64,000 bases of DNA from Lasiosphaeris hirsuta (GCA_030549175.1 JAUKUA010000003.1:2914001-2978000); one strand, 5' to 3'. Shown: positions 53,082 through 64,000, counted from the first letter of the stretch. Notes: generated by a model not told the origin, from the letters alone. Numbers and translations are program-made.

Positions 53082-53544
53082 GCAAAGATCCGTGATCAAT
53101 CCCCAAAAGGGGTAGCCATCGCATTGCGGTCGGGCAAGACCATGCGAGACATGATGGTATCACAGCCTCCACGAAAGGTTTCCACACAAGGGCGAGGGTA
53201 CCCCTGAGTCTTGACAGAAAAAGATGATTCAATACCGAAAGTTTGAGTGAAGCGCGGGTTGGTTCGCATGGGGGGAAATAGCATATGAAAACCCATCATA
53301 AGTGCGAATTCAGGTTTGGGGTGTTATAGCGTTGACCCCTCGCTCGCTCATCGGTCATCGGTTGACCTTGAAAATCACCTGCATTCGATCCTAGAATCCT
53401 ACCTGGGCCTGAAGGATGGTTGATATTGAGATGCCGGGCATTGATGCCTTGTTGTACCACCTTGGGCACTGACACAGACAGCCCGCTCTCCAAACCATGA
53501 AAAATCGTAGCGATGTATCTTTTTCGGTATCGAGTCATCTCAAA

Positions 53545-53557
53545 CCCCCCCCCCCCC

Positions 53558-53589
<32 letters not shown>
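53545..53589. repeat. C14-A31 compound homopolymer
   Basis: Fourteen C residues followed directly by 31 A residues. It lies about 460 bases after the T26 tract. Confidence 0.95.
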
Positions 53590-53590
<1 letters not shown>

Positions 53591-54753
53591 AACGGGGAAG
53601 CCACCGTGAGCCTGGTGTGTCATCTAGTGCCAGCAGCCGTAGCCCTCCTAAGGATCACTAACATAACATTTTCGTGGACTAGCTATTCGGAGCTCAATCC
53701 CGGCTGGCTGAGCCTCTGTAGATATCGGGGTGAAAGTCGTGGCTGTTCATTCGAGTCACAGTAAGGGATGGCAAGCACGTTGCTGTGAGCTCACGGCACC
53801 AAATGTTATACGTGCTTCTTGGCCAGGCGGCCATGGTGTGGCACACAGGTAACAGCTATCACAGTGCCCAGTTTCTGTTTGAACCAGAAATGGGCGAGAG
53901 AGGCAAAATGCTGTGAAAGGATGCCCAGTCCCCTGACCTCGGCCTGTGACTTTGTGAGAATTAGGTCGGAAAAGAGAGCAAACAGAACAAAAAATACTAG
54001 AGAGAAAATTGTGGCCGCGAGAGAAAATAGGGACGGAGGAGATTGGACGGCTCTCAGCTAGGTCGAACGGTGGGTGGTCAATTGTCAAGGTGTGGGCTAA
54101 CGCCACGACTTGAAACGAACAAGCGCCCTCGCTACCGTATCTTTTTGCACTGTTAGACTAGCATGAAAGAGCTCGCACAGCCTTACGGCATCTTAGGTAG
54201 CGTTGCAAACCCCAGGCGCTTCTTCCGCTGAGCCTCACAATCTCACTGACTCTCACCCAACTTCCAGAAGCGCCGGACGGCCTGAGAAACCCGATTGGTC
54301 TTGGGTTACATTGGATGTTTAGTTATGGCCTATGGTTTCGTGGGTGCCGACGAAGGAGCTGGCGCGATCCCCACCCCCATTCGTACGCTTTCCTCGTTTG
54401 AGGTATGCAGAATGTACCCGGCCTCCAGAAGACGTCGAGTTTGGCCGCATTCCATGGCCTACCCATGTTTCACACAGGTCCGTCTGAATTGCTAACCTGC
54501 AACTATCCTAGGAACACCCAAGTTTATCAGCTCATCAGCTCGTCTGTTCATCTCCCTCCAATTATATATTAGACGTGTCTTCGGTTCTTTGCGATTTGAA
54601 CACTAGAAACTAGGAACCGGCACCTTAGTGTAGAACCCCCCTTGGTCTATCGGGAGGTTCCTGGTTTGAAGGCCCCACTGCGCAACACCTGACGCAATCA
54701 CCCCCGCAAACCAACGCGCTCCCTAGTGCCCCGCCTCCAAGGAACGATGCCCT

Positions 54754-57700
54754 ATGGACGCCCGCCCTGAGAGACTGCGGTTCGAACAACTAGCATATTC
54801 GACGCAACGTCGACGCCCCAGTATGGTTGAGAGAGGCGACGTTGTCAACCTCCTACAGACGGGCTCCTGGAAGACTTCGCGGGCGAGAAGTCCAAGGCCG
54901 TGAGCGCAACTCCGCCGAGTCTCCAAACCTGGGTCATGCTAATTCAACGAGGAACGCAGCGGTAGCTACGACCAAAGCGACCAGCATCGACAATATGACC
55001 AACACGACCACTATGATCGAGCCGACCGCTATGAGCAAAGTGATCGATATGACCGGTCCCCTAGAAGGCCGGCCCGGTCGGCGCAGCGCGCCCGACGACC
55101 GCCGCCTCCCAGTGTTGAGGATGAATCGGACTCGCTAGCCAGAGAATACACGCCATCAATTGTGCCGAGCGCGTCTAACGATGAGGTGCGACACCGCGGC
55201 GATATCGATCAGCAGCCCATCATATTGCCTGTGCATGATCATAACCCGGAGCGTCGCTTTGTAATTGTGACCGACTCTGAGACTGGCGACGACGGCACGG
55301 CAGAAACGGCGTACCGCGACCAACCGCTCCCATCGCCTACCAAATCGGACTATGATGGAAATACGTGCAGGCAGTATGTTTTGGTTGATTCGGATGAGAG
55401 AGTTCCCCCTGTCGAGGTTATTGAAAGCAGCAAGAAGCCTGGGCTATCGAAACGTAAGAGTCGCCAAGATCTGCCACGGTTGGATACCCATGGCGCAGAT
55501 TTCCAAAACCCAGAGGACTCTTCAATCCGGCGATCGAACAGCCGAAGGAACAGAGAGAAGCCCGTCATTGATCAAGCTCCCCGGGAGAGTCGAGGAAGTG
55601 CAAAACCTCCTGAGGATGTTTTCCTCTCGCCTGTTGTTACCCACATGGCTGGAGGCCGCGAACGGGCTTACTTGGACATCAACCCAGGAGCAAGCAGGTC
55701 CCCCGCGGCCAGGTCACCCAGGAGAGAAGACTCCAGGACGGCGAGATCTGGTGATCGGCGATCTGCTCATTCTCCATCCCCAACTGCTCATAGGCGCGTG
55801 TCATCCACCGTCACAGCGCGTGAGGCTCGAGCTGCAGAGAGACCAAGCCAACCGCTTCCCGACTGGGCATACAACCAAAACACGGATGATATCTTTGCTT
55901 TCATGATGCCAGGGGGTGAACTGCCTATCCGAGGAGAAAGAACGAGTACATCCTCACCAAAGGCTCGGCAAGGCGGCTCCCCACCATACTCTAATTCATC
56001 AAGGGATAGACTTCCCGACCGATCTCCCAGTCAAAGAAGCAGGCGCCAGTCCATATCTCGCGAGCAAGGTGAATACTACGGGAGCGATAGCTTTAAAGGC
56101 GGCCACTCTAATCGGTCCGAGAATCCTCGCCCGCGCCGTTCTGGCCTTGAGCTGGATGCATCATCTCTCCTGAGCCCTGAGCAGGCCAGGCCAATTGCGG
56201 CTAGCAGGCCAGGATCCAAGAATCCTTCTCCCATTCCGTCGCCTCGAACTGTCCAAGAAGGCCAGTTTCTGGAAAGTTCACCCTTACCGGTCCCAAGGAG
56301 CCCGAGAAGCCCGAGGACATCGTCGTTCCCTGTTGAAAGGAGATTTAATAATGACTATTCTTCATCGGCGCCTACTGCATTTGGAGAATCTCCACCGCGA
56401 AGGTCGAATGACAACGATAGAGGCTCACGGCCCCGTGGCCCCGGCCGGACGACAAGCATCAGTTCTATTCCGAATGGCAGCGCAGCAGGGCCTCTCGTAG
56501 CCCTCACGGCCCCCGCGGAGCGGAGACCTCCGCCCACCGTGCACGAGGAGCCGCAGGAGCTAGAGTCACCTGCGTCACAATGGCCGCCCGTCGCCTTTGA
56601 TCCAGGGGCTTACAGGGCATTGTTAGATCAGCCCATCACGTCGTACCGACGTTACTCCGAAGATGTGCAACAGGGTGTGCTTCCCCAGCTTCCCGAATGT
56701 CGCTGGGCAACTCCACGAGTTCCTCGAACCAGGGCCGAGAGTTCCTCATTTCTTGCTTTGTCTCGATCAGAAAACTTTGTGATCTGCGCTGGTTGCTACG
56801 AGGGTGTGTTCTCCAACCTTCAGGAGTTCAAGCATCTTTTTGTCGACGCCCCTCCCCAGCCGACCGACCAGCCCATAGTGTGCGAGTTCGGGCACTCCTT
56901 TTGGTACCGCATGGCATTCCTTATGACGCTAAAGTATCGATACCCCGATTTGCGACTCCTAGAGGGTGTAGCTGCGGTTGCGGCACGGTACCAGTCGTGT
57001 CCCGGGAGCAAACCAGCGAACCGTGATTGGAATACCATGATGGCTCCCAATTCGAAACTTCCTATCACAAGATTCACTGTTTGTCCTAGTTGTGCTTCCA
57101 TGATCGAGGTTATCTTGCCAAGCCTCGCGGGAATATTCATACCATTGGACCCTTCACATACACCAACAAGGGGCATTTGTGCACTTCACTTTAAACCAGA
57201 ACGCAAACGGTTCCTTGATTATTTTGATGCAATGGAAGCGACAGCCGATCGGGCACTGAGTCGGAGGAGCTCACCCAAAATATTGGAACTTGCCGACCGC
57301 GTTCGGACCATATCTCTGATTGATGAGTGTCAACGGAACACTCCAGTTTTGAATCACAGGTGGTATGTACCTCTTCGCTCTCGATTTGGAGTTGACATCG
57401 GGTCATGTAATCGGAAGCAACTAACGCTGTTGGATAGGCATGTTCTGGACGGCTTACCTGAGTTTACAGTCTGCGAGGAGTGCTATGACACGGTGATTTG
57501 GCCAATGCTTGAGGAGGACGAAAGGGATCGGAGTGATATCCCCGACAGATTCATCAGGACTCGACAGGCTAAGCCAATAGCTACGTGTCAGCTCTATAGC
57601 AATCGCATGCGAGAGGTGTTCAGACGGGCTGTCAAGCGCGATGATCTGAGGTATCTCGAAACCAGGGTACTGGAGAAACTTGAGGCAGAGGCTGAACTCA

Positions 57701-57798
57701 AGGCCCAGTACTCCGAGCTGATGCAACGAGACCTAGATGATCCACGCGTTCAGAGGGAGCGGGGAACAGTGCTGAGGAAATTGAAGGAAATTGAGTAA
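54754..57798 (+). CDS. large disordered protein with three CxxC modules, unknown function
   Basis: The long frame has no ATG of its own before 55162 and beyond. A first exon 54754-54899 (MDARPERLRFEQLAYS...) with donor GTGAGC, branch GCTAAT and acceptor ACGCAG at 54959 joins in phase to 54960 onward, giving 994 aa. Function not recognised. Residues about 50-90 are a Tyr/Asp/Gln/Arg-rich repeat (QYDQHDHYDRADRYEQ), and 90-580 are Ser/Pro/Arg-rich and disordered. The folded C-terminal part has three similar cysteine modules: ICAGCYEGVF (about residue 657), VCPSCASMIEVIL (756) and VCEECYDTVIWPML (886), each followed by hydrophobic residues. A coiled-coil-like tail ends LRKLKEIE. A GTAAGT donor at the very end suggests an additional last exon. 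Probably fungal-specific. Confidence 0.78.
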
Positions 57799-58451
57799 GT
57801 AGCTATAGATCGGGGGACTCGTGGTTTCTGTTTAAGGTATCGTTATACATACCAGATACTCACAGTGTTGGCGCAGAGAAGAATTTTTTTGGACACAGCT
57901 AGATGAATGAGCAAAACAACAAAGCATGTCTATCTTAGTTGGAGTATCATGAATGTACTCCAAATTCTACAGACGGCCCCAAGCCGGCGGGCGACCAGGA
58001 GCCTGCCCCAGGGAGCTTTGGTGGTAAATTGGGGTGGTATAAACGGGCAGATTATACTGTTGTTTCTCCGGCAATTCTACCCTAGACTTTTTATTCTCCG
58101 GCTGTAGCGAGATGCCGAGTCTTGAGTGGTTCACCAAATCAGCCGGATTTGCTCGACAGAGTGGCGGCCGGTCTAAAGAGGGCTCGTCTGCTGCCATACA
58201 CAGTCTACTCCCCAGATCGTTAATATGGTTGACACCTTCTGGGTCCCTGGCTTGCGGGGTGACCGGTGAGCGGGGCGAGATCAACACCCTGGGCCTGCGG
58301 CATGCAGCGTCCTCACGAATAATGATATGATCAGTGATACCACCTTGGCACTGTTCGCGGCAAGCAGCATCGTGAACCGCATCAACTTCTTAGCCGCATC
58401 GCTTCAAATACTTGGCTCCTCATAAGCAACGGCCATACCGACACAAGCAAG
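57799..58451. other. intergenic region, possibly containing a last exon
   Basis: Possible extra exon of the upstream gene at 57877-57910 (acceptor GCGCAG; encodes about ten residues and TGA). Otherwise only the promoter of the GH28 pseudogene. Confidence 0.45.
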
Positions 58452-60040
58452 ATGCGTCTTCTCCCCCTGGCGCTGGTGCTTAGCACTACGGCATGGGCGG
58501 CTGTGGTCAAAACCCGGTCGACCTGTGTCGTGACGCCCCTCAGTAATACTCCTGCCCGAAGCATCGGCACTGTTGCACCTGCGGACCGCGACGTGGATCC
58601 TGAAGCCGAGCCCGATATCTGGGCGGACCTCGACCCCTTTGCGGACCCCCCGCCCGGGGCCCCAGGAGCGCTGGGGTACTATCCCCGCCCCGAGCCGTCG
58701 AAGGGCAGCAGTCCGCCGCCGCCGCCGAGGGTTGGGGCCCAACGGGGCAAGAACACCCTTGTCCCTAAAGATTCAGCGCTGGAGGCCCGTCAAAAGAACA
58801 TTGATGACACGCCGCAGATGCTCGATGCGTTCAAACAGTGCGGTAAGGACGGGACGATTATCTTCAAGGAAAGGACGTATAACATTCGATAGGTCATGGA
58901 CACGACGGATCTGAGGAACTGCAGCATCGAGATCCACGGCACGTTTGTTTGGAGCGCAGATAACATCCAGTACTGGCTCTCGAAGAGCTTCTCGGTGACG
59001 TATGCGGGTCGGTCGACGGCGTGGCTGTTTGGAAGCCGGGACGTCAGCATGCGCGGCTTTGGGAAAGCACTGTTCAACGGAAACGGGCAGGTCTAGATTG
59101 ACCAAAACCGAAACAACGGTAACCAGAACGGGCGACCCATCTCCTTGACAGTGTGGCGGGGGATGAATATCTTCATCAATGGCATCACCTGGAGACAAGC
59201 GCAGTTCTGGCACACGTTTGTGTCGCACTCGCAGAATGTGACCATGACTAATCTGGACATGAATACGGCGTCCAATTCCCAGTGGAAGGCGGTCAATACG
59301 GATGGGACGGATACGTGGAACTCAAAGGATATTGTGATTGCGAACTAGACCGTCAAGTGCGGTGATGTAAGTGCCTACTCCCCGTCAGCCCCTGAAGCCA
59401 TCTATCTATCTTCTTCGTGCTCATCTATTTCGTCCAGGACTGCATATCGGTCAAGGGCAACAGCACCAATATCTACGTCAACAACGTTACTTGCTATAGC
59501 TCTGGCGGCATGTGTGTGGGTAGCATAGGATCCAACGCTGGCCAGCCAGACTACGTGGACAACGTTGTATTTGAGAACGTCCGACTGTTTGACAGCAGCA
59601 ACGCCGCTTGGATTAAAACGTATCCTGGAATGGGGCACGTCAAAAACATTACGTTCCGCAACACACACTTTGACAATGTTAACCAGCCCGTATATGTCAC
59701 GTCATGCATCTGTACGTACCTTCCGACAGGAGTGCGCCTGATTGTCACCAACACCAAACTAGATTCATACTCGGATTGCGACAGTTCCCGTCTCGGCATT
59801 ACAGATGTGCGCTGGGAAAACATCACGGGTACAAGCCGCTATAACGTGGCAGCGGGAATACACTGCAGCTCGCAGGCACCGTGCGACAAGTTCCAGTTCT
59901 CCGGAATCGACATCAAATCACTGAAAGGCAGGACGCCTAAGATACTGTGCTCCAACATCAAGAACCAGGCATCGTCGGGACTCCAGTGTACGGGGCCATG
60001 TCCAGGGTCGTAGCCGCAGCAGTTGTCGGGGAATGTGTGA
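58452..60040 (+). pseudogene. exo-polygalacturonase (GH28) with four in-frame TAG codons
   Basis: Exons 58452-59366, 59438-59711 and 59763-60040 (GTAAGT...CCAG and GTACGT...ACTAG introns) read as a 488-codon GH28 protein in one continuous frame. TAGs interrupt it at 58890-58892, 59094-59096, 59346-59348 and 60011-60013; the frame ends at TGA 60038-60040. A signal peptide (MRLLPLALVLSTTAWA) is followed by an unusual Asp/Pro-rich insertion of about 90 residues. Family blocks remain: IEIHGTFVWSADNIQYW, GFGKALFNGNGQ, QFWHTFVSHSQNVTM, NTDGTDTW with the catalytic Asp, CGDDCISVKGNS, GSIGSNAGQPDYVDNV and WIKTYPG. Compared with remembered homologues the TAGs replace one Gln (CAG) and three Trp (TGG). 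Other genes here use TAG as a normal stop, so reassignment is unlikely. It would have acted on pectin outside the cell. Confidence 0.9.
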
Positions 60041-60844
60041 TGTAATGGAGGTCGCATCACCTTGTGGATTAGTTCTAGGATTTGTGGACTGGTTGATGTA
60101 TCCATTGGAAGGAATGGACTGGTGGTTGAGGGGGCCAGCCCCGAGAGGGCGGGATAGTACTATGGCGGCATCATTTCTTAAAAGCCGTACCCTGTCCCAA
60201 GCTCTATTCCCGCCATATCACCAACTCGACTTTGGCCCCGTACCGAACTTTGTTTGAGCTTGACATGGCACCGAGACGTTGAAGTATGGTGAGGCACGCT
60301 GCGCAAGCTGTGATGACTCTTGCGGCGAGAACTTGAGCCCGGGGAAATTGCCACCAACACAATAATCTCTCACGCAAGTAAAAGTATGGGCTGTAGAACT
60401 TCTGCTGGACAAGTGCGATGGGAATGAGGGGATTTCTTCGGATATAATCCTTGGGTTGAACGTGCTGATTGCTGCCAAGATCATCCAACGTGAGAAAGTA
60501 GCCGCCAGCTGTTGAGCGCACGGCCCAGCTAGCCGTTGGCGAAAATCTCTAACCAACTTAGTACTAGCGCAGATTAGGGCCGAGGGGTGGGTCCCGCAAA
60601 CCCACGAACGCACTTCAACACCAAATATTCCAAAATTTCAATTGGGGCTCCAGCTGGTCTCGAACTTTTCGCACTTACAACAATACTAACCAGCAGTCAA
60701 CCCCGGAGGTAAGCGCTCGCTCGATTTTTCAATGCCCTAGTGATCTCCGAATCTCTCTCTCCCCAGGGCAGTTTTTCAGAGAGATTTGTTGGTGTCAGCT
60801 GCTAACCTCGATTCTCGAATCTCTAGACTCGACTCTTGGACATA
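60041..60844. other. intergenic region upstream of RPL4
   Basis: About 800 bases. The last 200, with CAACAATACTAACCAGCAG near 60679 and a CCCCAG acceptor-like site at 60763-60768, probably hold the RPL4 5' UTR, perhaps with a 5' UTR intron. No other gene. Confidence 0.5.
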
Positions 60845-62160
60845 ATGGCCTCCCGACCTACTGTCACCATCATCGGCGCCGATGGCAAGGCCACCGGCAC
60901 CACCGAGGTCCTTCCTAAGGTCTTTGCCGCCCCTATCCGCCCGGATATCGTAAGGGACGTCCACACCGGCATGGCCAAGAACAAACGCCAGCCGTACGCC
61001 GTCAGCGAGAAAGCTGGTCACCAGACTTCAGCCGAGTCGTGGGGTACTGGTGAGTCAAATTTAGGATTGATGGATGGGGTCTCCGGAAGGGAAGGGAACA
61101 GAATGCGGAATTTTTGAACATCATTGATCACCTCGAATTCCTCGAATTTTCAACCCGGCGGCTTCGCGAATGGGGGACGGAGATCACGGCATTCTAAGGC
61201 TCTTGTACTAACCACCACGATACCAGGTCGCGCTGTCGCCCGTATTCCCCGTGTCTCCGGTGGTGGTACCCACCGTGCTGGCCAGGCTGCCTTCGGTAAC
61301 ATGTGCAGATCTGGTCGCATGTTCGCTCCCACCAAGATCTGGAGAAAGTGGCACATCAAGATCAACCAGGGCCAGAAGTAGGTGACGCCCAACTCTGCAG
61401 CTCCCAAGACAAAACTAACATCCCTTATAGGCGTTTCGCTACTGCCTCTGCTCTTGCTGCTTCTGCCGTCACTCCCCTCCTGATGGCTCGTGGCCACAAG
61501 GTGTCCACCGTCCCCGAGGTTCCCCTTGTTATCGACTCGTCCGCTTTCGCCGGTGCCGAGAAGACCGCCGCTGCCCTCAGCCTGCTCAACGCTGTTGGTG
61601 CCGGTCCCGATATCGAGAAGGTTAAGCAGTCCAAGAAGCTCCGTGCCGGAAAGGGCAAGCTCAGAGGCCGCCGTCATCGCCAGCGCCGTGGTCCCCTCGT
61701 TGTCTACAGCACCGAGGTCGATGGCAAGGATCTTATCCAGGGCTTCCGCAACATCCCCGGTGTTGAGACCTGCCCCGTCGATGCGCTCAACCTTCTCCAG
61801 CTCGCTCCCGGTGGTCACCTCGGTCGCTTCATCGTCTGGACTTCGTCGGCCATCAAGGAGCTCGACTCCGTCTACGACAGCAAGAAGGGATTCTTCCTCC
61901 CCTCCAACGTCGTCTCGCAGTCCGATCTCACCCGTCTCATTAACTCTTCCGAAATCCAGAGCGTTCTCCGTGCCCCCAAGGGCGAGGCCCGCACCAAGCG
62001 CGGTCACGTCCAGAAGAAGAACCCGCTCAAGAACAAGCAGGTTCTGCTCCGCCAGAACCCCTACGCCGCCACATACGCAAAGGAGGGCCTCGGCTCTATT
62101 AAGGAGACCGGCCCCTCGCCTGCGCTCAAGCCTGCGTTCAAGGAGCTTCTGAACGAGTAG
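60845..62160 (+). CDS. RPL4: 60S ribosomal protein L4 (uL4)
   Basis: Exons 60845-61049, 61227-61377 and 61431-62160 give 361 aa. uL4 is a large-subunit protein whose loop lines the peptide exit tunnel. Introns: GTGAGT...ACCAG (177 nt) and GTAGGT...TTATAG (53 nt). Family motifs: [56 protein letters not shown] (the tunnel loop region) and [39 protein letters not shown] and the Lys-rich C-terminal extension follow. Codon use is strongly biased to C-ending codons in exon 3, as expected for high expression. Two early introns are typical of ribosomal protein genes. Confidence 0.97.
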
Positions 62161-62796
62161 GGTGGATTCGAAAAGCGATAGGAATGAATTTGTGGTTTCT
62201 TCCTTGGCGTAATGGATTAGGGATGTGTTAAAACCCTTCGCATTCACAATGAAACTCTGATACCGAACTTGCAAGGACTTTTGCGTGAACCAATATGCGG
62301 TCGTTGATAGATCTCGCCTAGTGCAGGCGGGCTCGAAAATCGATTTTCGCATTTGAACAATTACAGAATTTAGTACCCAGGCCGGAGCTCTCGAGTGGTC
62401 AATGGTCAATGTGATTACCTACCTCTATAAACCTGAGCTTGTGAATCCTCCTAGGGCCGTGATGGGAAGTAGAGACTCCTGCTCGGATGCCACAGGCCTC
62501 TTCAAGACTTCAAAATGTGTCCGGATAGCAAAATCAGGTGACATAGTCATCTTTCGCATTCCGCTGTAGTACGTGTACGCTCTTTCTTTGTACAACTCGC
62601 TGTCCCTGGCTATCGCAGCACGGTAACGTTTAAAGCGGTTTGGAAGGAACATCAACTCCATTGCTCGAAAACACATTTTTCGGTCATATAAAACGACATA
62701 AACTAGTAATCCGCATGTGTCTATCTCATTTTGTACAACGTAAGGTCGCATATCGTTCCTCGCTCACACAACCCCCAAGAATCTTTTCAGCTGGCT
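62161..62796. other. convergent intergenic region RPL4 / aminotransferase
   Basis: 3' flanks of two convergent genes; no gene recognised. Confidence 0.5.
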
Positions 62797-64000
62797 CTAG
62801 CAGCCCAACCAACCCCCTAGGTTTCCTATCTCCTCGTCGCCATCGTCGGAATCCAGCGCATGCGGTAAACTTTCTAGGAGCTTATCAATCTCCGCCGCGC
62901 TTGTGACCCGCCAGAACGCATGCAGCCCGTCGACGAAGCGCTGGCTGCATGCGTCCACATTCTCCTCGCTCTCGGCCGCAAAACAAATGCGGTAGTACGC
63001 CCACCCGAACTGCTCGCGGATGGCGTCAGTCGCGCTGAAGATGGAGCCCATACCGGCGAGGACGAGGTACGGCTTGGTCGTTAAGAACATCATTAGCGCC
63101 GCCGACAGCGTCGGACCGTCAATGGCGGCACCCGAGGTGCCCGGCGCGAGGTAGAGCGGGTGGTGCTCGAGGTGGATGCGCAGCCAGATAAACATGCCAC
63201 CGCGCGGCCAGTCGTACGAGAAGAGCTTCGTCTTGGAGACGAAGTGCCAGTCGAGGAGGGAGGGCGCCGCCGTGTGGTTGAGCAGATCCGCACCGCCGTC
63301 GAGGATCTTGCACATGCGGCTCATGCGCCGCTCGTACATGCCGCGCAGGCCCTCGAGCCAGCGCACCCAGCCATCCATCTGCCAGCCGGCAAACTTTGCC
63401 TTTTGGCGGGCGGTGCGCAGCAGGCTAAAGGCGGCTTTCGCTTCGGGTTGCGACCCCATGACGAGCTCGGCGACGAGGCTTTGCACGAAGCCTGACGGCT
63501 GCTGGGTTGAGGTCTCGCTTATCCGAACTAATCGCTCGACTAGAGCGGGCTGAGCCGTCACCCAGCCCAGACGGCAACCTGGGGCAATTGTCTTGGAGAA
63601 TGTATCAAGGCGGAAGACGCGGCCGTCGGTGTCGATGCTGAGGAAGGACGGAGCAAGAGAGTCTAAGAAAGGGTATCCAGATGACGATGCTGGGCGGTAT
63701 GGCTGTGTTGGGTCTGGAGTCGGTTCGCCCCTTGACTTGGCTTCTTCGAAGGAAGCTGAAGGAAATTGAAGGTACCAGTACGGCTCGTCCTCAATAATAA
63801 TCACGTCGTACTTGCTGCATACCGCATAAATCTCTTTCTTGCGTTCAATGGAGAGAACAATACCGGTAGGGTTGTGGCCTAGTCTGTAAGGCAAAGTTAG
63901 TGAGTCTCATCGACAACATCGGATCACGGTGGTGACATACGTCACCAAATACATAATATGTGGCCGTTTCCCCTTCGTAGGGTCCCAACTCGCCAACACA
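62797..64000 (-). CDS. class I/II aminotransferase, Aro8-like, 3' part
   Basis: Two minus-strand exons are visible, 63941->64000 (5' end outside the window) and 62797-63883, with a 57-nt intron (GTATGT...ACTAACTTTGCCTTACAG). The junction restores IMYLVTLGHNPTG, a PLP-enzyme landmark. The family transaminates aromatic amino acids or 2-aminoadipate with 2-oxoglutarate. Motifs: YDVIIIEDEPYWYLQFP (cofactor aspartate region), DTFSKTIAPGCRLGW with the Schiff-base lysine in SKTIAPG, WPRGGMFIWL near the substrate arginine region, and FGWAYYRICFAA. The visible part is about 382 residues, so roughly a quarter to a third is missing. Which paralogue (Aro8 or Aro9 type) cannot be decided. Confidence 0.92.

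Larger units (their letters stand above)
51657..54753. other. 3.1-kb gene-empty region
   Basis: No protein gene or tRNA can be supported. Composition is mixed. It holds a T26 run (53056-53081) and a C14-A31 tract (53545-53589). Short frames here overlap on both strands without motifs. Confidence 0.5.

Noticed and set aside
54640..54720. Possible tRNA (GGTTTGAAGGCC resembles a B box)
   Set aside because: No cloverleaf: acceptor and T stems do not pair and no A box at the right distance.
54775..54800. GGTTCGAAC, T-loop-like
   Set aside because: Flanking bases cannot form the T stem; it lies inside the first exon of the three-CxxC gene.
58452..60040. TAG as a reassigned sense codon in this organism
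   Set aside because: RPL4, the FAM32A homologue, LSM5 and the aminotransferase gene here end with TAG as ordinary stops.
1..64000. CRISPR arrays, insertion sequences, prophage or bacterial operon features
   Set aside because: The window is eukaryotic with spliced genes; no spaced direct-repeat arrays or transposase genes were seen.

Overview
The window is nuclear DNA of a filamentous ascomycete (Pezizomycotina, most likely Sordariomycetes). Genes carry short GT-AG introns of about 50-160 nt with CTAAC-like branch sites, and both strands are used. The gene set fits too: a GPI-anchored GH76 cell-wall mannosidase, a fungal cation-chloride cotransporter, an AVT3-like transporter, fungal Ytm1, and a U6 snRNA close to the yeast sequence. 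Two decayed genes carry nonsense changes of the CpA-to-TpA kind, the signature of repeat-induced point mutation.

Layout. 1-9.4 kb: 3' end of a NAP-family histone chaperone, GH76 enzyme, dihydroxyacetone kinase and 3-hydroxyisobutyryl-CoA hydrolase, all on +. 9.4-12.2 kb: dolichol kinase (-). 12-21 kb: gene-poor, with small low-complexity surface proteins, a FAM32A homologue, a small conserved protein and a relic pseudogene. 21.6-33 kb: CobW-type GTPase with a frameshift, a zinc-ribbon protein of unknown role, cation-chloride cotransporter (-), and a divergent vacuolar amino-acid transporter (+). 33.5-41.6 kb: a dense housekeeping block with RPB11, LSM5 (six exons), a 3'-5' exonuclease, YTM1 and the DNA polymerase delta B-subunit, which uses a GC-AG intron. 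42-51 kb: a fungal 2EXR-like protein, serine dehydratase, NAT9-like acetyltransferase and mitochondrial methionyl-tRNA synthetase. 51-55 kb: about 3.6 kb without protein genes, holding the U6 snRNA gene and long homopolymers. 54.7-64 kb: a large disordered protein with three CxxC modules, an exo-polygalacturonase pseudogene with four in-frame TAGs, ribosomal protein L4 and the 3' part of an aromatic-type aminotransferase.

Most genes are independent housekeeping units with no sign of a secondary-metabolite cluster. Several work in RNA synthesis or processing (RPB11, U6, LSM5, and probably FAM32A) or ribosome assembly (YTM1, RPL4), but they are scattered rather than organised. I did not find a new multi-gene system. 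The best leads are the four-TAG GH28 pseudogene, the decayed gene at 20.2-20.9 kb, the GC-AG intron, the 17-nt first exon of RPB11 before a 548-nt intron, and the three-CxxC protein family.

All exon boundaries were worked out by eye from splice consensus plus remembered family similarity. Nothing was aligned computationally.
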